Positions 27,707 to 34,708 of a DNA stretch of 64,000 bases are shown here, piece by piece. This DNA is from Candidatus Scalindua japonica (GTDB taxonomy: Bacteria; Planctomycetota; Brocadiia; Brocadiales; Scalinduaceae). Both the position numbers and the translations under genes were made by a program. The notes beneath the pieces are model-generated. The model worked only from the letters and a program-made list of their open reading frames with translations, was not told where the DNA came from and did not search any database. The DNA lies in the NCBI RefSeq assembly GCF_002443295.1, contig NZ_BAOS01000028.1, forward strand, positions 1-64,000, written 5' to 3'. Positions within the stretch are counted from its first letter, which is position 1. The number at the start of each line of letters is the position of its first letter.

Positions 27707-27907
27707 TTTAGTTCACTTAGTACAATAGGATTCTGTAAAAAGTAAATACAAACTAAACTAATGTAAGAGCCGATATATTTACCAGAAGGAAATAAAATTA
27801 TAGTTTAAAGAAAATATTTCATTAAGTTTTCTGGAACTACTCAGAAAATGGTATATGAGGGAACCATAAAATAAAGTTTTTAAAATCTGTTTCTTACTCT
27901 CCCGGTG

Positions 27908-28210
27908 TTACTTTTTACCAGGTTTAACATAAATAAAGTCTTTATTTATGTTAAAAATGTCCTTGCTGATTCCTGGAACATTCAAAAATTCTTCTACCGT
28001 TTTAAAATTTCTAACAGTCTCACGGTACTTTATAACAGCGTCTGCTTTAGCGAGATCGACACCGCCAAGTGTAACTAATTCATGCCTGTCAGCAGTATTG
28101 ATATTGACCTTGCCATAAAGTATTTCTCTAGACATAGCCGGTCTACTAGTAACGCTAATAACAAAAATAAAGATTATAATGCTAAACAGTAATTTTTTAT
28201 TATTAAACAT
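27908..28210 (-). CDS. Secreted ComEA-like helix-hairpin-helix protein
   Basis: A 100-residue protein with an N-terminal hydrophobic signal (residues 8-24) and one helix-hairpin-helix repeat: VNINTADRHELVTLGGVDLAKADAVIKYRE, then FKTVEEFLNVPGISKDI. ComEA proteins bind DNA outside the inner membrane during uptake; the same small form also occurs in bacteria without known competence. The ATG has an AAAGGAGG site. The protein lacks the long N-terminal part of Gram-positive ComEA. No other competence gene is nearby. Confidence 0.82.
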   Translation of the reverse strand: MFNNKKLLFSIIIFIFVISVTSRPAMSREILYGKVNINTADRHELVTLGGVDLAKADAVIKYRETVRNFKTVEEFLNVPGISKDIFNINKDFIYVKPGKK

Positions 28211-28678
28211 TTTTAACCTCCTTTTAATTAAAAAAGTTATTCATGGCCCCTCATATACCATATATATTCTTCTTTTTTTTGCTCTTAGCAAAATTGATTT
28301 TCAAGACTTTCTTTTAATCTGATGAACATAGCTTCTCCTTGCCAATCTTGCAAAGAGCCCGTAAGAAACGGTAAAAATGTAAAAAAACTAGTCAAATTTT
28401 TATACAACCTCGGTTTTAAATTTGTTCCCATGGTGTTTTCAAATTTACTTCCTAACCCATGCAGAAATTTAATCAGTTCTATTATCATTGTCCTAAATAA
28501 CTAATAGGCATGAAGTCGCTTTACATACTCTTTTTTGTATTTTGCTATACAATCAAAAAAATTACTTTGTTACATATTCATGTTGATAGTCAATGCTCTG
28601 TCAATCTACGGTAATCAGTGAGAAGGCACAATCATCCTCTATAGTTGAATATGGTAACAAGGCTTATTTAGAAAAACA
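28211..28678. other. Intergenic region, no gene seen
   Basis: About 470 AT-rich bases. Two overlapping frames of about 60 codons on opposite strands (28285-28504) have no ribosome site and no recognisable motif, except a Cys-x-x-Cys on the plus strand, which is insufficient evidence for a transposon fragment. Confidence 0.45.
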
Positions 28679-28708
28679 TTATGGGGGAGAGAAAATACTC
28701 CCCCATAA
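28679..28708 (-). terminator. Terminator of the small heat-shock gene cluster
   Basis: A perfect 11-base stem (28679-28689 with 28698-28708) with five G-C pairs in a row. On the minus strand a T-rich tail follows. It lies 13 bases beyond the stop codon of the last Hsp20 gene. Confidence 0.8.
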
Positions 28709-28721
28709 AACTTCTGCACAA

Positions 28722-29228
28722 TCATTCAGATTTAACTTCAATCTTTCGTACATTTTCCTGTGCTTTTGTGCTCTTAGGCAGATTTATTTTGAGCACACCT
28801 TTCTTAAAAGCTGCCTTGATGTTCTCCTGCTCAACTTCGCAGGGAACCTGCAGGGAACGGTAAAAAGACCCATAGCTTCTCTCTACATGATAATACTCTT
28901 TATCCTTTTCCTCTTTCTCCTGTTTCTTTTCTCCTTTAATAGTGAGTACATCGTCTCTCAAAGAAATATCAACGTCATCTTGATCCATTCCCGGTACCTC
29001 TACGGTAACTTCAATCTCTTTGTCATTTTCACTTACATTCACCTTTGGTGAAAATTCGACTAACCTCTCTTCCTTAAAAGGCAGGGAAGGAAATCTGTCG
29101 AAACCTCTAAAGAAATCATCAAATAATCGGTCCACTTCTCTATGAAGCGTAGCAACAGGATGTTGAAGTTCAGGTTGCATCTGCTGCTGTTTCTTCCTGT
29201 TCCATGTTATTAAATCTCGCCAAGCCAT
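28722..29228 (-). CDS. Hsp20 small heat-shock protein (fourth of the cluster)
   Basis: A 168-residue ATP-independent holdase. The N-terminal arm includes LHREVDRLFDDFFRGF. The alpha-crystallin domain runs from about residue 60 to 155 and ends with the dimer motif GVLKINLPKS. Its central block is close to that of the 30309-30746 protein (ITIKGEKK with a Glu/Lys run, YHVERSYGSF), so the two are probably paralogues. AAAGGAGG precedes the ATG. It lies 132 bases after the third Hsp20 gene and is followed by a strong terminator. Confidence 0.93.
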   Translation of the reverse strand: MAWRDLITWNRKKQQQMQPELQHPVATLHREVDRLFDDFFRGFDRFPSLPFKEERLVEFSPKVNVSENDKEIEVTVEVPGMDQDDVDISLRDDVLTIKGEKKQEKEEKDKEYYHVERSYGSFYRSLQVPCEVEQENIKAAFKKGVLKINLPKSTKAQENVRKIEVKSE

Positions 29229-29360
29229 TGTAGGCCTCCTTTCTGTTAAAAATTAAAGTTTTCGATGTGTAGGAATTATTTCAATTTACGTCATCGTGAT
29301 GACTCAATTTAATCATCCATTCCTTGTTACTTACTGAAAGAAACCTTATGCCAATCTTAG

Positions 29361-29771
29361 TTACTTGATCTCAATCTTCCTTGGCAGAGATTCCTCTGCC
29401 TTTGGCAATGTCAGAGTCAATACTCCATCAGAGAGATTCGCGTCAATCTTTGCCGTATCGATAATGTTTGATACGGTGAATCTTCGGGTATAATGACCTA
29501 CATTATACTCGGTATATACCGGATTAAGATTTTCATAAGGTGAATGGTCTATCTTGGCATCAACTTCCAGGTTGTTATTTTCAAGAGTGATATTTACATT
29601 TTCCTTTCGAACGCCCGGAACATCCATAACTACCACAAGGCTTTTTTCCGTCTCTGCAATATCAGTCTTAGGAATATAATACTTTCCCGGTACGGTTCTC
29701 TCCCCGGCATATTCGGTTTTTTCCGGCTTCCTGTTTTCAGCTTTTGTTATATCTTTCGTTTCCTTACTCAT
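29361..29771 (-). CDS. Hsp20 small heat-shock protein (third of the cluster)
   Basis: 136 residues. A short N-terminal arm rich in Lys and Glu is followed by an alpha-crystallin domain (PKTDIAETEKSLVVVMDVPGVRKENVNITLEN to LTLTLPKAEE). It lacks the Glu/Lys run in the loop seen in the first and fourth paralogues and belongs with the second protein. It starts 20 bases after the second gene with GAAAGGAGG, so they are co-transcribed. Confidence 0.92.
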   Translation of the reverse strand: MSKETKDITKAENRKPEKTEYAGERTVPGKYYIPKTDIAETEKSLVVVMDVPGVRKENVNITLENNNLEVDAKIDHSPYENLNPVYTEYNVGHYTRRFTVSNIIDTAKIDANLSDGVLTLTLPKAEESLPRKIEIK

Positions 29772-29791
29772 GATATCCTCCTTTCAAATAA

Positions 29792-30211
29792 TTATTGGAT
29801 TGTAATCTGTTTTGGTTTGTCTGCTTCCGCACGTGGTAGAGTAAGTAAAAGAAGACCGTCCTTATATTCCGCTTTTACCTTATCGGCTTCAACGTTAACG
29901 GGCAGTCTCACTGTCCTGTCAAATTTCGAGGAATCGCGCTCAACACGGTGATAGCTGGTATTTTCACCGTACTTTATGGTGCGTTCTCCTGCAAGTCGTA
30001 ATGTGTTTCCTTTCACTTCAATATTCAGGTCCTCCTTTTTTACACCGGGTAATTCGGCGACCAGAACCATTTCGCCATCCTTCTCAAAAATGTTGACCGG
30101 TGGATTCACACCTCGACTCGTTGTTGCGCTATCAAAAAATCCTGTATTAAATGAACGATCCATTGCTTCCTGTAAACCTAATAATGTTTCAAGTGCTCCT
30201 GGTAATAACAT
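29792..30211 (-). CDS. Hsp20 small heat-shock protein (second of the cluster)
   Basis: 139 residues from MLLPGALETL, set by AAAGGAGG nine bases upstream; an earlier in-frame ATG has no such site. The alpha-crystallin domain covers about residues 35-130: PPVNIFEKDGEMVLVAELPGVKKEDLNIEV, RLAGERT, then GLLLLTLPRAEADKP. It is separated from the first gene by a strong hairpin and runs closely into the third. Confidence 0.93.
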   Translation of the reverse strand: MLLPGALETLLGLQEAMDRSFNTGFFDSATTSRGVNPPVNIFEKDGEMVLVAELPGVKKEDLNIEVKGNTLRLAGERTIKYGENTSYHRVERDSSKFDRTVRLPVNVEADKVKAEYKDGLLLLTLPRAEADKPKQITIQ

Positions 30212-30263
30212 GTTAGACCTCCTTTCAAATTTAATAAAATTTCTCTTATAAACCATTTTTGAA

Positions 30264-30298
30264 TGTTGAGATGCGGGACAAAACCCCGCATCTCAACA
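30264..30298. terminator. Perfect hairpin between the first two Hsp20 genes
   Basis: The 14-base arms 30264-30277 and 30285-30298 are exactly complementary around a 7-base loop. It begins 11 bases after the stop of the first Hsp20 gene and lacks a T run on either side. It may end or attenuate transcription, or stabilise the upstream message, giving unequal levels of the paralogues. Confidence 0.65.
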
Positions 30299-30308
30299 TG
30301 TTACAAAT

Positions 30309-30746
30309 TCAGGCACTCTTAACGGCAATCTTCTTTGTCTCTGACTTCTCCATCTTTGGCAGAATAATTTTAAGAACGCCCTGATGTTCCTTCGCTTCTA
30401 CCTTCTCTTTGTTGACTTGTGCAGGAAGTTCAATTGTACGGGTGAAACTACCATAAGTCCTTTCAACCCGATGATAAGATTTTTCCTTCTCTTCCTTCTC
30501 TTCCTTTTTTTCTCCCTTTATTATCAGCATGTCATTTACAATTGAGATATCAATATTTTTTGGATCAACTCCGGGGATTTCAGCATTTACGATAATATCG
30601 TTGTCTGTTTCAGCGATATCAATATCAGGATTCCATCCACCCCCAGGAGATTTTGTATTCCAGAAGTTATCAAACAGCTTGCTCATATCATCATTAAATG
30701 CATCGAATAAAGGTAATCTATTCAATCTTATTAATTCCCTTTTCAT
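30309..30746 (-). CDS. Hsp20 small heat-shock protein (first of the cluster)
   Basis: 145 residues from MKRELIRLNRLPLF, chosen because AAAGGAGGG stands eight bases upstream; the frame is open 36 codons further but reads as leader sequence. An alpha-crystallin domain with NPDIDIAETDNDIIVNAEIPGVDPKNIDISI, a Glu/Lys loop, YHRVERTYGSF and GVLKIILPKMEKSE. It is the promoter-proximal member of the run of four. I see no CIRCE-type inverted repeat upstream. Confidence 0.93.
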   Translation of the reverse strand: MKRELIRLNRLPLFDAFNDDMSKLFDNFWNTKSPGGGWNPDIDIAETDNDIIVNAEIPGVDPKNIDISIVNDMLIIKGEKKEEKEEKEKSYHRVERTYGSFTRTIELPAQVNKEKVEAKEHQGVLKIILPKMEKSETKKIAVKSA

Positions 30747-31043
30747 TTTATGTCCCTCCTTTAAACTAAGCGTTATTGTAATTTTATATTTCTTTTTGAG
30801 ATCTTTTCTCTCTTTGTTTATTAAACGTAGCAAGGGGTGTGCCAAAATATGCAAGGTGCTATAAACACATGACTTGTGTGTTTGATCACAAAAAATAGTA
30901 TCTTTTTAAGCAAAAACGGGAATGAAATTTCCCTTTTATGCTGGGTTTTCATTCTCATATAGAATAAACTGTAGGAGAAAGCGGAACAAGTGTTAGTGGT
31001 ATGATGTTATTGTTTATGAAATATGGACTTATATATATGATGA

Positions 31044-31085
31044 TTAAATTACAAAAGGGAACAATGATTCCCTTTTGTAATTTAA
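31044..31085. terminator. Strong two-way terminator after the WD40 gene
   Basis: The 18-base arms 31044-31061 and 31068-31085 are exactly complementary, with A and T runs at their outer ends. The structure overlaps the WD40 stop codon by a few bases, so it ends minus-strand transcription immediately. Confidence 0.8.
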
Positions 31086-32125
31086 TAGTGTATTTGCTTC
31101 CATTTGTATTCGTCGGGGTTGCTGATCCTGGCGGTTACCATGTCCTGTCTGTTGTAAGCCTGAATATGGCCCTTTCTTTCTGAGCTGTCCGGGTCAAGGG
31201 TGTTTACTATATTTCCCTCTTCATCCTGCTCAACGATCTTTAGCTTTTCAGGATTCTCTGTATAAAACCAACGCTCATCCATACCCTCTTCCTGCGGACA
31301 TGTCCACAATGCATGGTCTTTGTAAATATGTAGAGTCGCGATATTACTGCCTGTTTCAACATCCCAGAACATCACCGTTCCATCTTGACTGCCGGTGATA
31401 ATGTGGTTAGTTGTCGTGTCATAACAGAGACCGATAATACCCGCCTTGTGACCCTTGAAAACATTGACACATTGTCGGCTTTCAAGGTCCCACTGCCTGC
31501 AGGTCATATCATTGCTTACGGTAAAGGCGTAGCTCCAGTCATTATTCGTTACTACATTAAAAACAGTTGTTGTATGGCCGGTGAAAGTCTTTATGCATTT
31601 GCCGCTTTCAATGTCCCATGATTTGGCAGTGTTATCTTCGCTACATGAGATTAATTTATTTTCTGTAGGATGAATAACAATAGCAAGAATATATTCATTA
31701 TGTCCTTTTAAATCCCTGGTAGAGTTATCCTCCCTGTTGTGTATTCTAATCTCTTTCCCGTTCGCAATAGCAAGATACTTGCCGTTATGATCCAGATGAC
31801 AAATATAATCAAAACCTGAGAGCGTCTCAATACATTCACCGGATGTGGTGTCCCACTCCTTTACGGCGCCACCATGGTCACCGCTAAAGAGCCGTGTGCC
31901 ATCATTAGTTAATGCTATACTATAAACCCGACACTTATGGCCCTTGTAAATTACCTGGCATTTCCCTGTTTTAAGGTCCCATTTTCTTGCTGTCCCATCC
32001 CAGCTGCCGGTATAGAGATATTTGTTGTCATGGCTTAGACACGAAGCTCTTACCATACCTTCATGGCCAATAAAGGTTTGAAGGGGCGTCAACCATGGTC
32101 CCGCTAAAGAGCCGTGTGCCATCAT
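31082..32125 (-). CDS. WD40 repeat protein, C-terminal part (gene split by a tandem duplication)
   Basis: A frame of 347 codons with six to seven WD40 repeats, seen from motifs such as GSWDGTARKWDLKTGKC, SGDHGGAVKEWDTTSGEC, SCSEDNTAKSWDIESGKC and GSQDGTVMFWDVETGS. The first residues (MMAHGSLAGPWL) do not look like a protein start; they come from reading the duplicated DNA in another frame. Removing one 220-base unit joins this frame to the upstream one in phase as a single protein of about 577 residues. WD40 propellers are protein-binding scaffolds, and no catalytic domain is attached. It ends in a strong terminator. Confidence 0.75.
   Translation of the reverse strand: MMAHGSLAGPWLTPLQTFIGHEGMVRASCLSHDNKYLYTGSWDGTARKWDLKTGKCQVIYKGHKCRVYSIALTNDGTRLFSGDHGGAVKEWDTTSGECIETLSGFDYICHLDHNGKYLAIANGKEIRIHNREDNSTRDLKGHNEYILAIVIHPTENKLISCSEDNTAKSWDIESGKCIKTFTGHTTTVFNVVTNNDWSYAFTVSNDMTCRQWDLESRQCVNVFKGHKAGIIGLCYDTTTNHIITGSQDGTVMFWDVETGSNIATLHIYKDHALWTCPQEEGMDERWFYTENPEKLKIVEQDEEGNIVNTLDPDSSERKGHIQAYNRQDMVTARISNPDEYKWKQIHY
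31881..32087. repeat. Tandem duplication inside the WD40 gene, copy A (207 bp)
   Basis: All 207 bases are identical to 32101-32307. Both copies are preceded by ACCATGGTC, with one extra A in copy A. The period is 220 bases, which is not a multiple of three, so the duplication breaks the gene. Confidence 0.95.
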
Positions 32126-33035
32126 TAGTTAATGCTATACTATAAACCCGACACTTATGGCCCTTGTAAATTACCTGGCATTTCCCTGTTTTAAGGTCCC
32201 ATTTTCTTGCTGTCCCATCCCAGCTGCCGGTATAGAGATATTTGTTGTCATGGCTTAGACACGAAGCTCTTACCATACCTTCATGGCCAATAAAGGTTTG
32301 AAGGGGCTTGCCGGTTGTAAGCTCCCACAGCTTTACCATCGCGTTGCCACCGGCAGTCACCAGAAACCGGCCATCTTTGCTTATACATAAAGACCTGATT
32401 GCTATCACATCACCGCTTCCAAGGGTATTAATACACTCTCCGGTTTTTACATCCCAGACCCTGGATGTATTGTCAAATGATGATGAAATGATTTTTTCAT
32501 CATCAGATATAAAATCAAAGGCCGTAATGTCACGAGTATGACCATTCATCTCCTTGATGAGCATACCAGTCTTAACATTATAGAGACGAATTGGCTCATG
32601 ACCTATTGAATTGGAATTACCTTCGGCCACTACAAACTTTCCATTTTTAGAATAGGCTACTGCCCATATCTCAGAGTTAAACGTGTCGAATTCTTTAATC
32701 AACCTACCGGTTTCAGCATTCCAGAGTCTAAGCAGTTTGTCTCTGCTTCCTGTAACTATATACCGGAAGTCGGAGCTTAAAGCAAAGCAATCAATCATTC
32801 CCCCATTCTCCTGAATAATCGCCCTTACACGACCTGTGATGACATCCCATTCAAGCAATGTGCCGTCAGCGCTACCGGATAATATCTTTGTTTCATCCTG
32901 GTTAAAGGCTACTTTAAAAACACTATTTGTATGTCCCTCATATGTTTTAACCACAAGATCGGTCTCTAAATTCCAAAGTTTTACTGTTCTATTCTCCAAA
33001 ATTTGTGTCGTTTGTATTACTTGAATCATCTCCAC
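32061..33035 (-). CDS. WD40 repeat protein, N-terminal part (gene split by a tandem duplication)
   Basis: A frame of 324 codons with seven WD40 repeats (GSADGTLLEWDVITGRV, GSRDKLLRLWNAETGRL, SSSFDNTSRVWDVKTGEC and others). It runs out of phase after the duplicated block and ends in an unrelated TMVDAPSNLYWP tail. The start is doubtful: the frame begins inside the 3' end of the upstream transposase gene, and the first complete repeat starts only at about residue 16, so the original N terminus may be lost. With copy B removed, the sequence continues into the 31082-32125 frame. Confidence 0.72.
   Translation of the reverse strand: MEMIQVIQTTQILENRTVKLWNLETDLVVKTYEGHTNSVFKVAFNQDETKILSGSADGTLLEWDVITGRVRAIIQENGGMIDCFALSSDFRYIVTGSRDKLLRLWNAETGRLIKEFDTFNSEIWAVAYSKNGKFVVAEGNSNSIGHEPIRLYNVKTGMLIKEMNGHTRDITAFDFISDDEKIISSSFDNTSRVWDVKTGECINTLGSGDVIAIRSLCISKDGRFLVTAGGNAMVKLWELTTGKPLQTFIGHEGMVRASCLSHDNKYLYTGSWDGTARKWDLKTGKCQVIYKGHKCRVYSIALTNDGTRLFSGTMVDAPSNLYWP
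32101..32307. repeat. Tandem duplication inside the WD40 gene, copy B (207 bp)
   Basis: Identical to 31881-32087. The 13 bases between the copies (32088-32100) contain a partial copy of the left junction. Perfect identity implies a very recent event or an assembly error. Confidence 0.95.
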
Positions 33036-33540
33036 CCCAATCCGGTGGATAAAGCCCGTCTCTTACACATCTATGAAATGTTGAATATGGCCAATCATTG
33101 ACACTTTTGACCAAACCATGCTTTACCGGGTTAAAGTGTACGTAATTCATATGCTTATTAAAATCATCTTCATCACGGACCATGTGCTCCCAGAATCTCC
33201 GTTGCCAAATTGTAGATTCACGATATTTACGCTTTGAGTTAGTCATCCATTCATCTTTATACAAAAACCCTTTGGTTCTTTTTGAAAACCATGCTTTGAT
33301 CAATCCCCAGCGCTTTGAGAAATCACTATCTCCTTCCGGTAGTGACCAAATACAATGAAGATGTTCCGGCAGCAACACCCAGCTATCAATTTTAAATGGA
33401 TATTTTCTCTTCACCTCATTAATAACTTCATGAAGAATGTTTCGACTTTCCAGTTGGGTCAGAAAGCGTTGCCGATTAAATGTAACAACCGTAAAAAAGA
33501 AAGTCCCACCGGGTACAAATGCTCTTCGAAAGTTCGGCAT
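32989..33540 (-). CDS. REP-associated tyrosine transposase (RAYT, IS200-like Y1 family)
   Basis: The start MPNFRRAF (183 residues) is chosen; 23 upstream codons include the REP palindrome and do not look like protein. The protein has the TnpA-REP pattern: FVPGGTFFFTVVTFNRQ at the N terminus, the HUH-type His-Leu-His in LLPEHLHCIWSLPEGD, a WGLIKAWFSKR helix, WQRRFWEHMVRDE, and the catalytic tyrosine helix HMNYVHFNPVKHGLV. RAYTs cut and rejoin single-stranded REP hairpins. Two inverted GTAG-type REP palindromes lie just upstream, which supports the assignment. Its 3' end overlaps the WD40 frame by 47 bases. Confidence 0.92.
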   Translation of the reverse strand: MPNFRRAFVPGGTFFFTVVTFNRQRFLTQLESRNILHEVINEVKRKYPFKIDSWVLLPEHLHCIWSLPEGDSDFSKRWGLIKAWFSKRTKGFLYKDEWMTNSKRKYRESTIWQRRFWEHMVRDEDDFNKHMNYVHFNPVKHGLVKSVNDWPYSTFHRCVRDGLYPPDWGGDDSSNTNDTNFGE

Positions 33541-33570
33541 AATTATTTTCACCTTCCGTACATTTTTTTT

Positions 33571-33591
33571 GTAGGGCAGGCAATGCCTGCC
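33571..33591 (+). repeat. REP palindrome with GTAG foot, left member of the pair
   Basis: GTAG is followed by a perfect 8-base stem (33575-33582 with 33584-33591) and a one-base loop. A GTAG tetranucleotide at the hairpin foot is the mark that RAYTs recognise. Confidence 0.8.
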
Positions 33592-33616
33592 ATTTTCATC
33601 TAAACACAAATAAAAA

Positions 33617-33637
33617 GGTAGGCAGTGCCTACCCTAC
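33617..33637 (-). repeat. REP palindrome with GTAG foot, right member (inverted)
   Basis: A perfect 8-base stem (33617-33624 with 33626-33633) followed by CTAC, that is GTAG on the other strand. It is inverted relative to 33571-33591 with a 25-base spacer, the arrangement of a bacterial interspersed mosaic element. Confidence 0.8.
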
Positions 33638-33997
33638 TGGTGTAAAGGCAACTGGATGGTCCAGTTTTTAAATCACGCCTCAACTTTGTGTCATTATACA
33701 AAAAAAAATACCACCCATTCAATGTACATTATCGTTAATTCTGTGAAAAATATTGGGTATTTAGAATGTACTACATCTTGTAGATATGGGCAATGGCATT
33801 GAATTAGCGATTTTCTTGCAGACTGTTTTTTATCAATTTTAACTTGATGTGCGGGAATCCAGATTGAACGAGTCACATAGATTCCGAGGAATTCGGGTAT
33901 GACAAAAGCGGTATACGTAAAAACCTAACCGGATGACGCTGAATAAAATAGTAGTAACACAGTTACTGCACTCCAGCTTTCTTGAAGCAGGTTATTA
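33638..33997. other. Intergenic region, no gene seen
   Basis: 360 bases between the REP pair and the membrane protein gene. A 60-codon minus-strand frame (33694-33876) has no ribosome site and biased composition. No structure stands out. Confidence 0.45.
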
Positions 33998-34708
33998 TTA
34001 ATGGCAGCAATGTTCTACTGCCAGATTGGATAGTTTCAGTATTAAACTTGAAATACCTATAAACATTAGAAAAATGCCAATGTATATTGATGCTTTACCG
34101 TTAAAATGTTTAATTGGTTTTTTAACCAATAGTGAAATGCCGGAAAGTGCGGGTAGAGTTCCTATCCAGAAAGATGTCAGTAGTACCCCACCCCAGAGTG
34201 GGTTGTTTGTCGCGACCGCGATTAAAATAAAACCGTATAACCATCCACACGGTAACAGGGGACTCAACAGACCTATGAAGAAACTTGAAACAAAATGAGA
34301 GGTTTTACTTTTTAGTAATCTGCCAACCCTATTCTGGTAAAAAAGCCTCAGGAAAGCAGGTTGTTTAATATGTAATTGCCCTTTTCTCATGATGTTGAAT
34401 CCAATAACCAGGAAACTAATACTTAAAAAAACCGTTGAGACAAGAGAGATATATTTCATCTCAGAGTTGATAAACTCTGATCCCAGGAATCCGGCCAGAG
34501 CGCCCACACTGAAATAACCAAGCAGGCGTCCAAGGTGATAATTTAACAGGCCCTTTCTGCTTTGCGCACCTGCTGTCATTGCCAGCCCTCCGCACATTCC
34601 GACACAGTGTATACTGCCGATAATGCTGGCTGCAATAATTGAAAAAGGTACCATGGCGGGCAGCATGTCGTTTATCTTATTAAGTATATTATTAGACAGG
34701 TCCAGCAA
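33998..34708 (-). CDS. TauE/SafE (DsbD-like) membrane protein of the cbb3 operon
   Basis: A 236-residue protein with six membrane helices. The N-terminal motif IHCVGMCGG (H34, C35, C39) and the later LPCGWLYGF are typical of the small DsbD_2/TauE-SafE-like proteins often found in cbb3 oxidase operons. The cysteines and histidine, and a C-terminal HCCH tail, suggest copper binding or thiol-redox transfer; copper delivery to the oxidase is an inference. The start overlaps the end of ccoG by 17 bases, so the two are translationally coupled. It is not CcoH, which seems absent here. Confidence 0.8.
   Translation of the reverse strand: MLDLSNNILNKINDMLPAMVPFSIIAASIIGSIHCVGMCGGLAMTAGAQSRKGLLNYHLGRLLGYFSVGALAGFLGSEFINSEMKYISLVSTVFLSISFLVIGFNIMRKGQLHIKQPAFLRLFYQNRVGRLLKSKTSHFVSSFFIGLLSPLLPCGWLYGFILIAVATNNPLWGGVLLTSFWIGTLPALSGISLLVKKPIKHFNGKASIYIGIFLMFIGISSLILKLSNLAVEHCCH

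Noticed and set aside
28285-28504. Overlapping frames on both strands, one with Cys-x-x-Cys like an IS1 InsA zinc finger
   Set aside because: The spacing and following residues do not match InsA, there is no ribosome site, and inverted repeats were not found.
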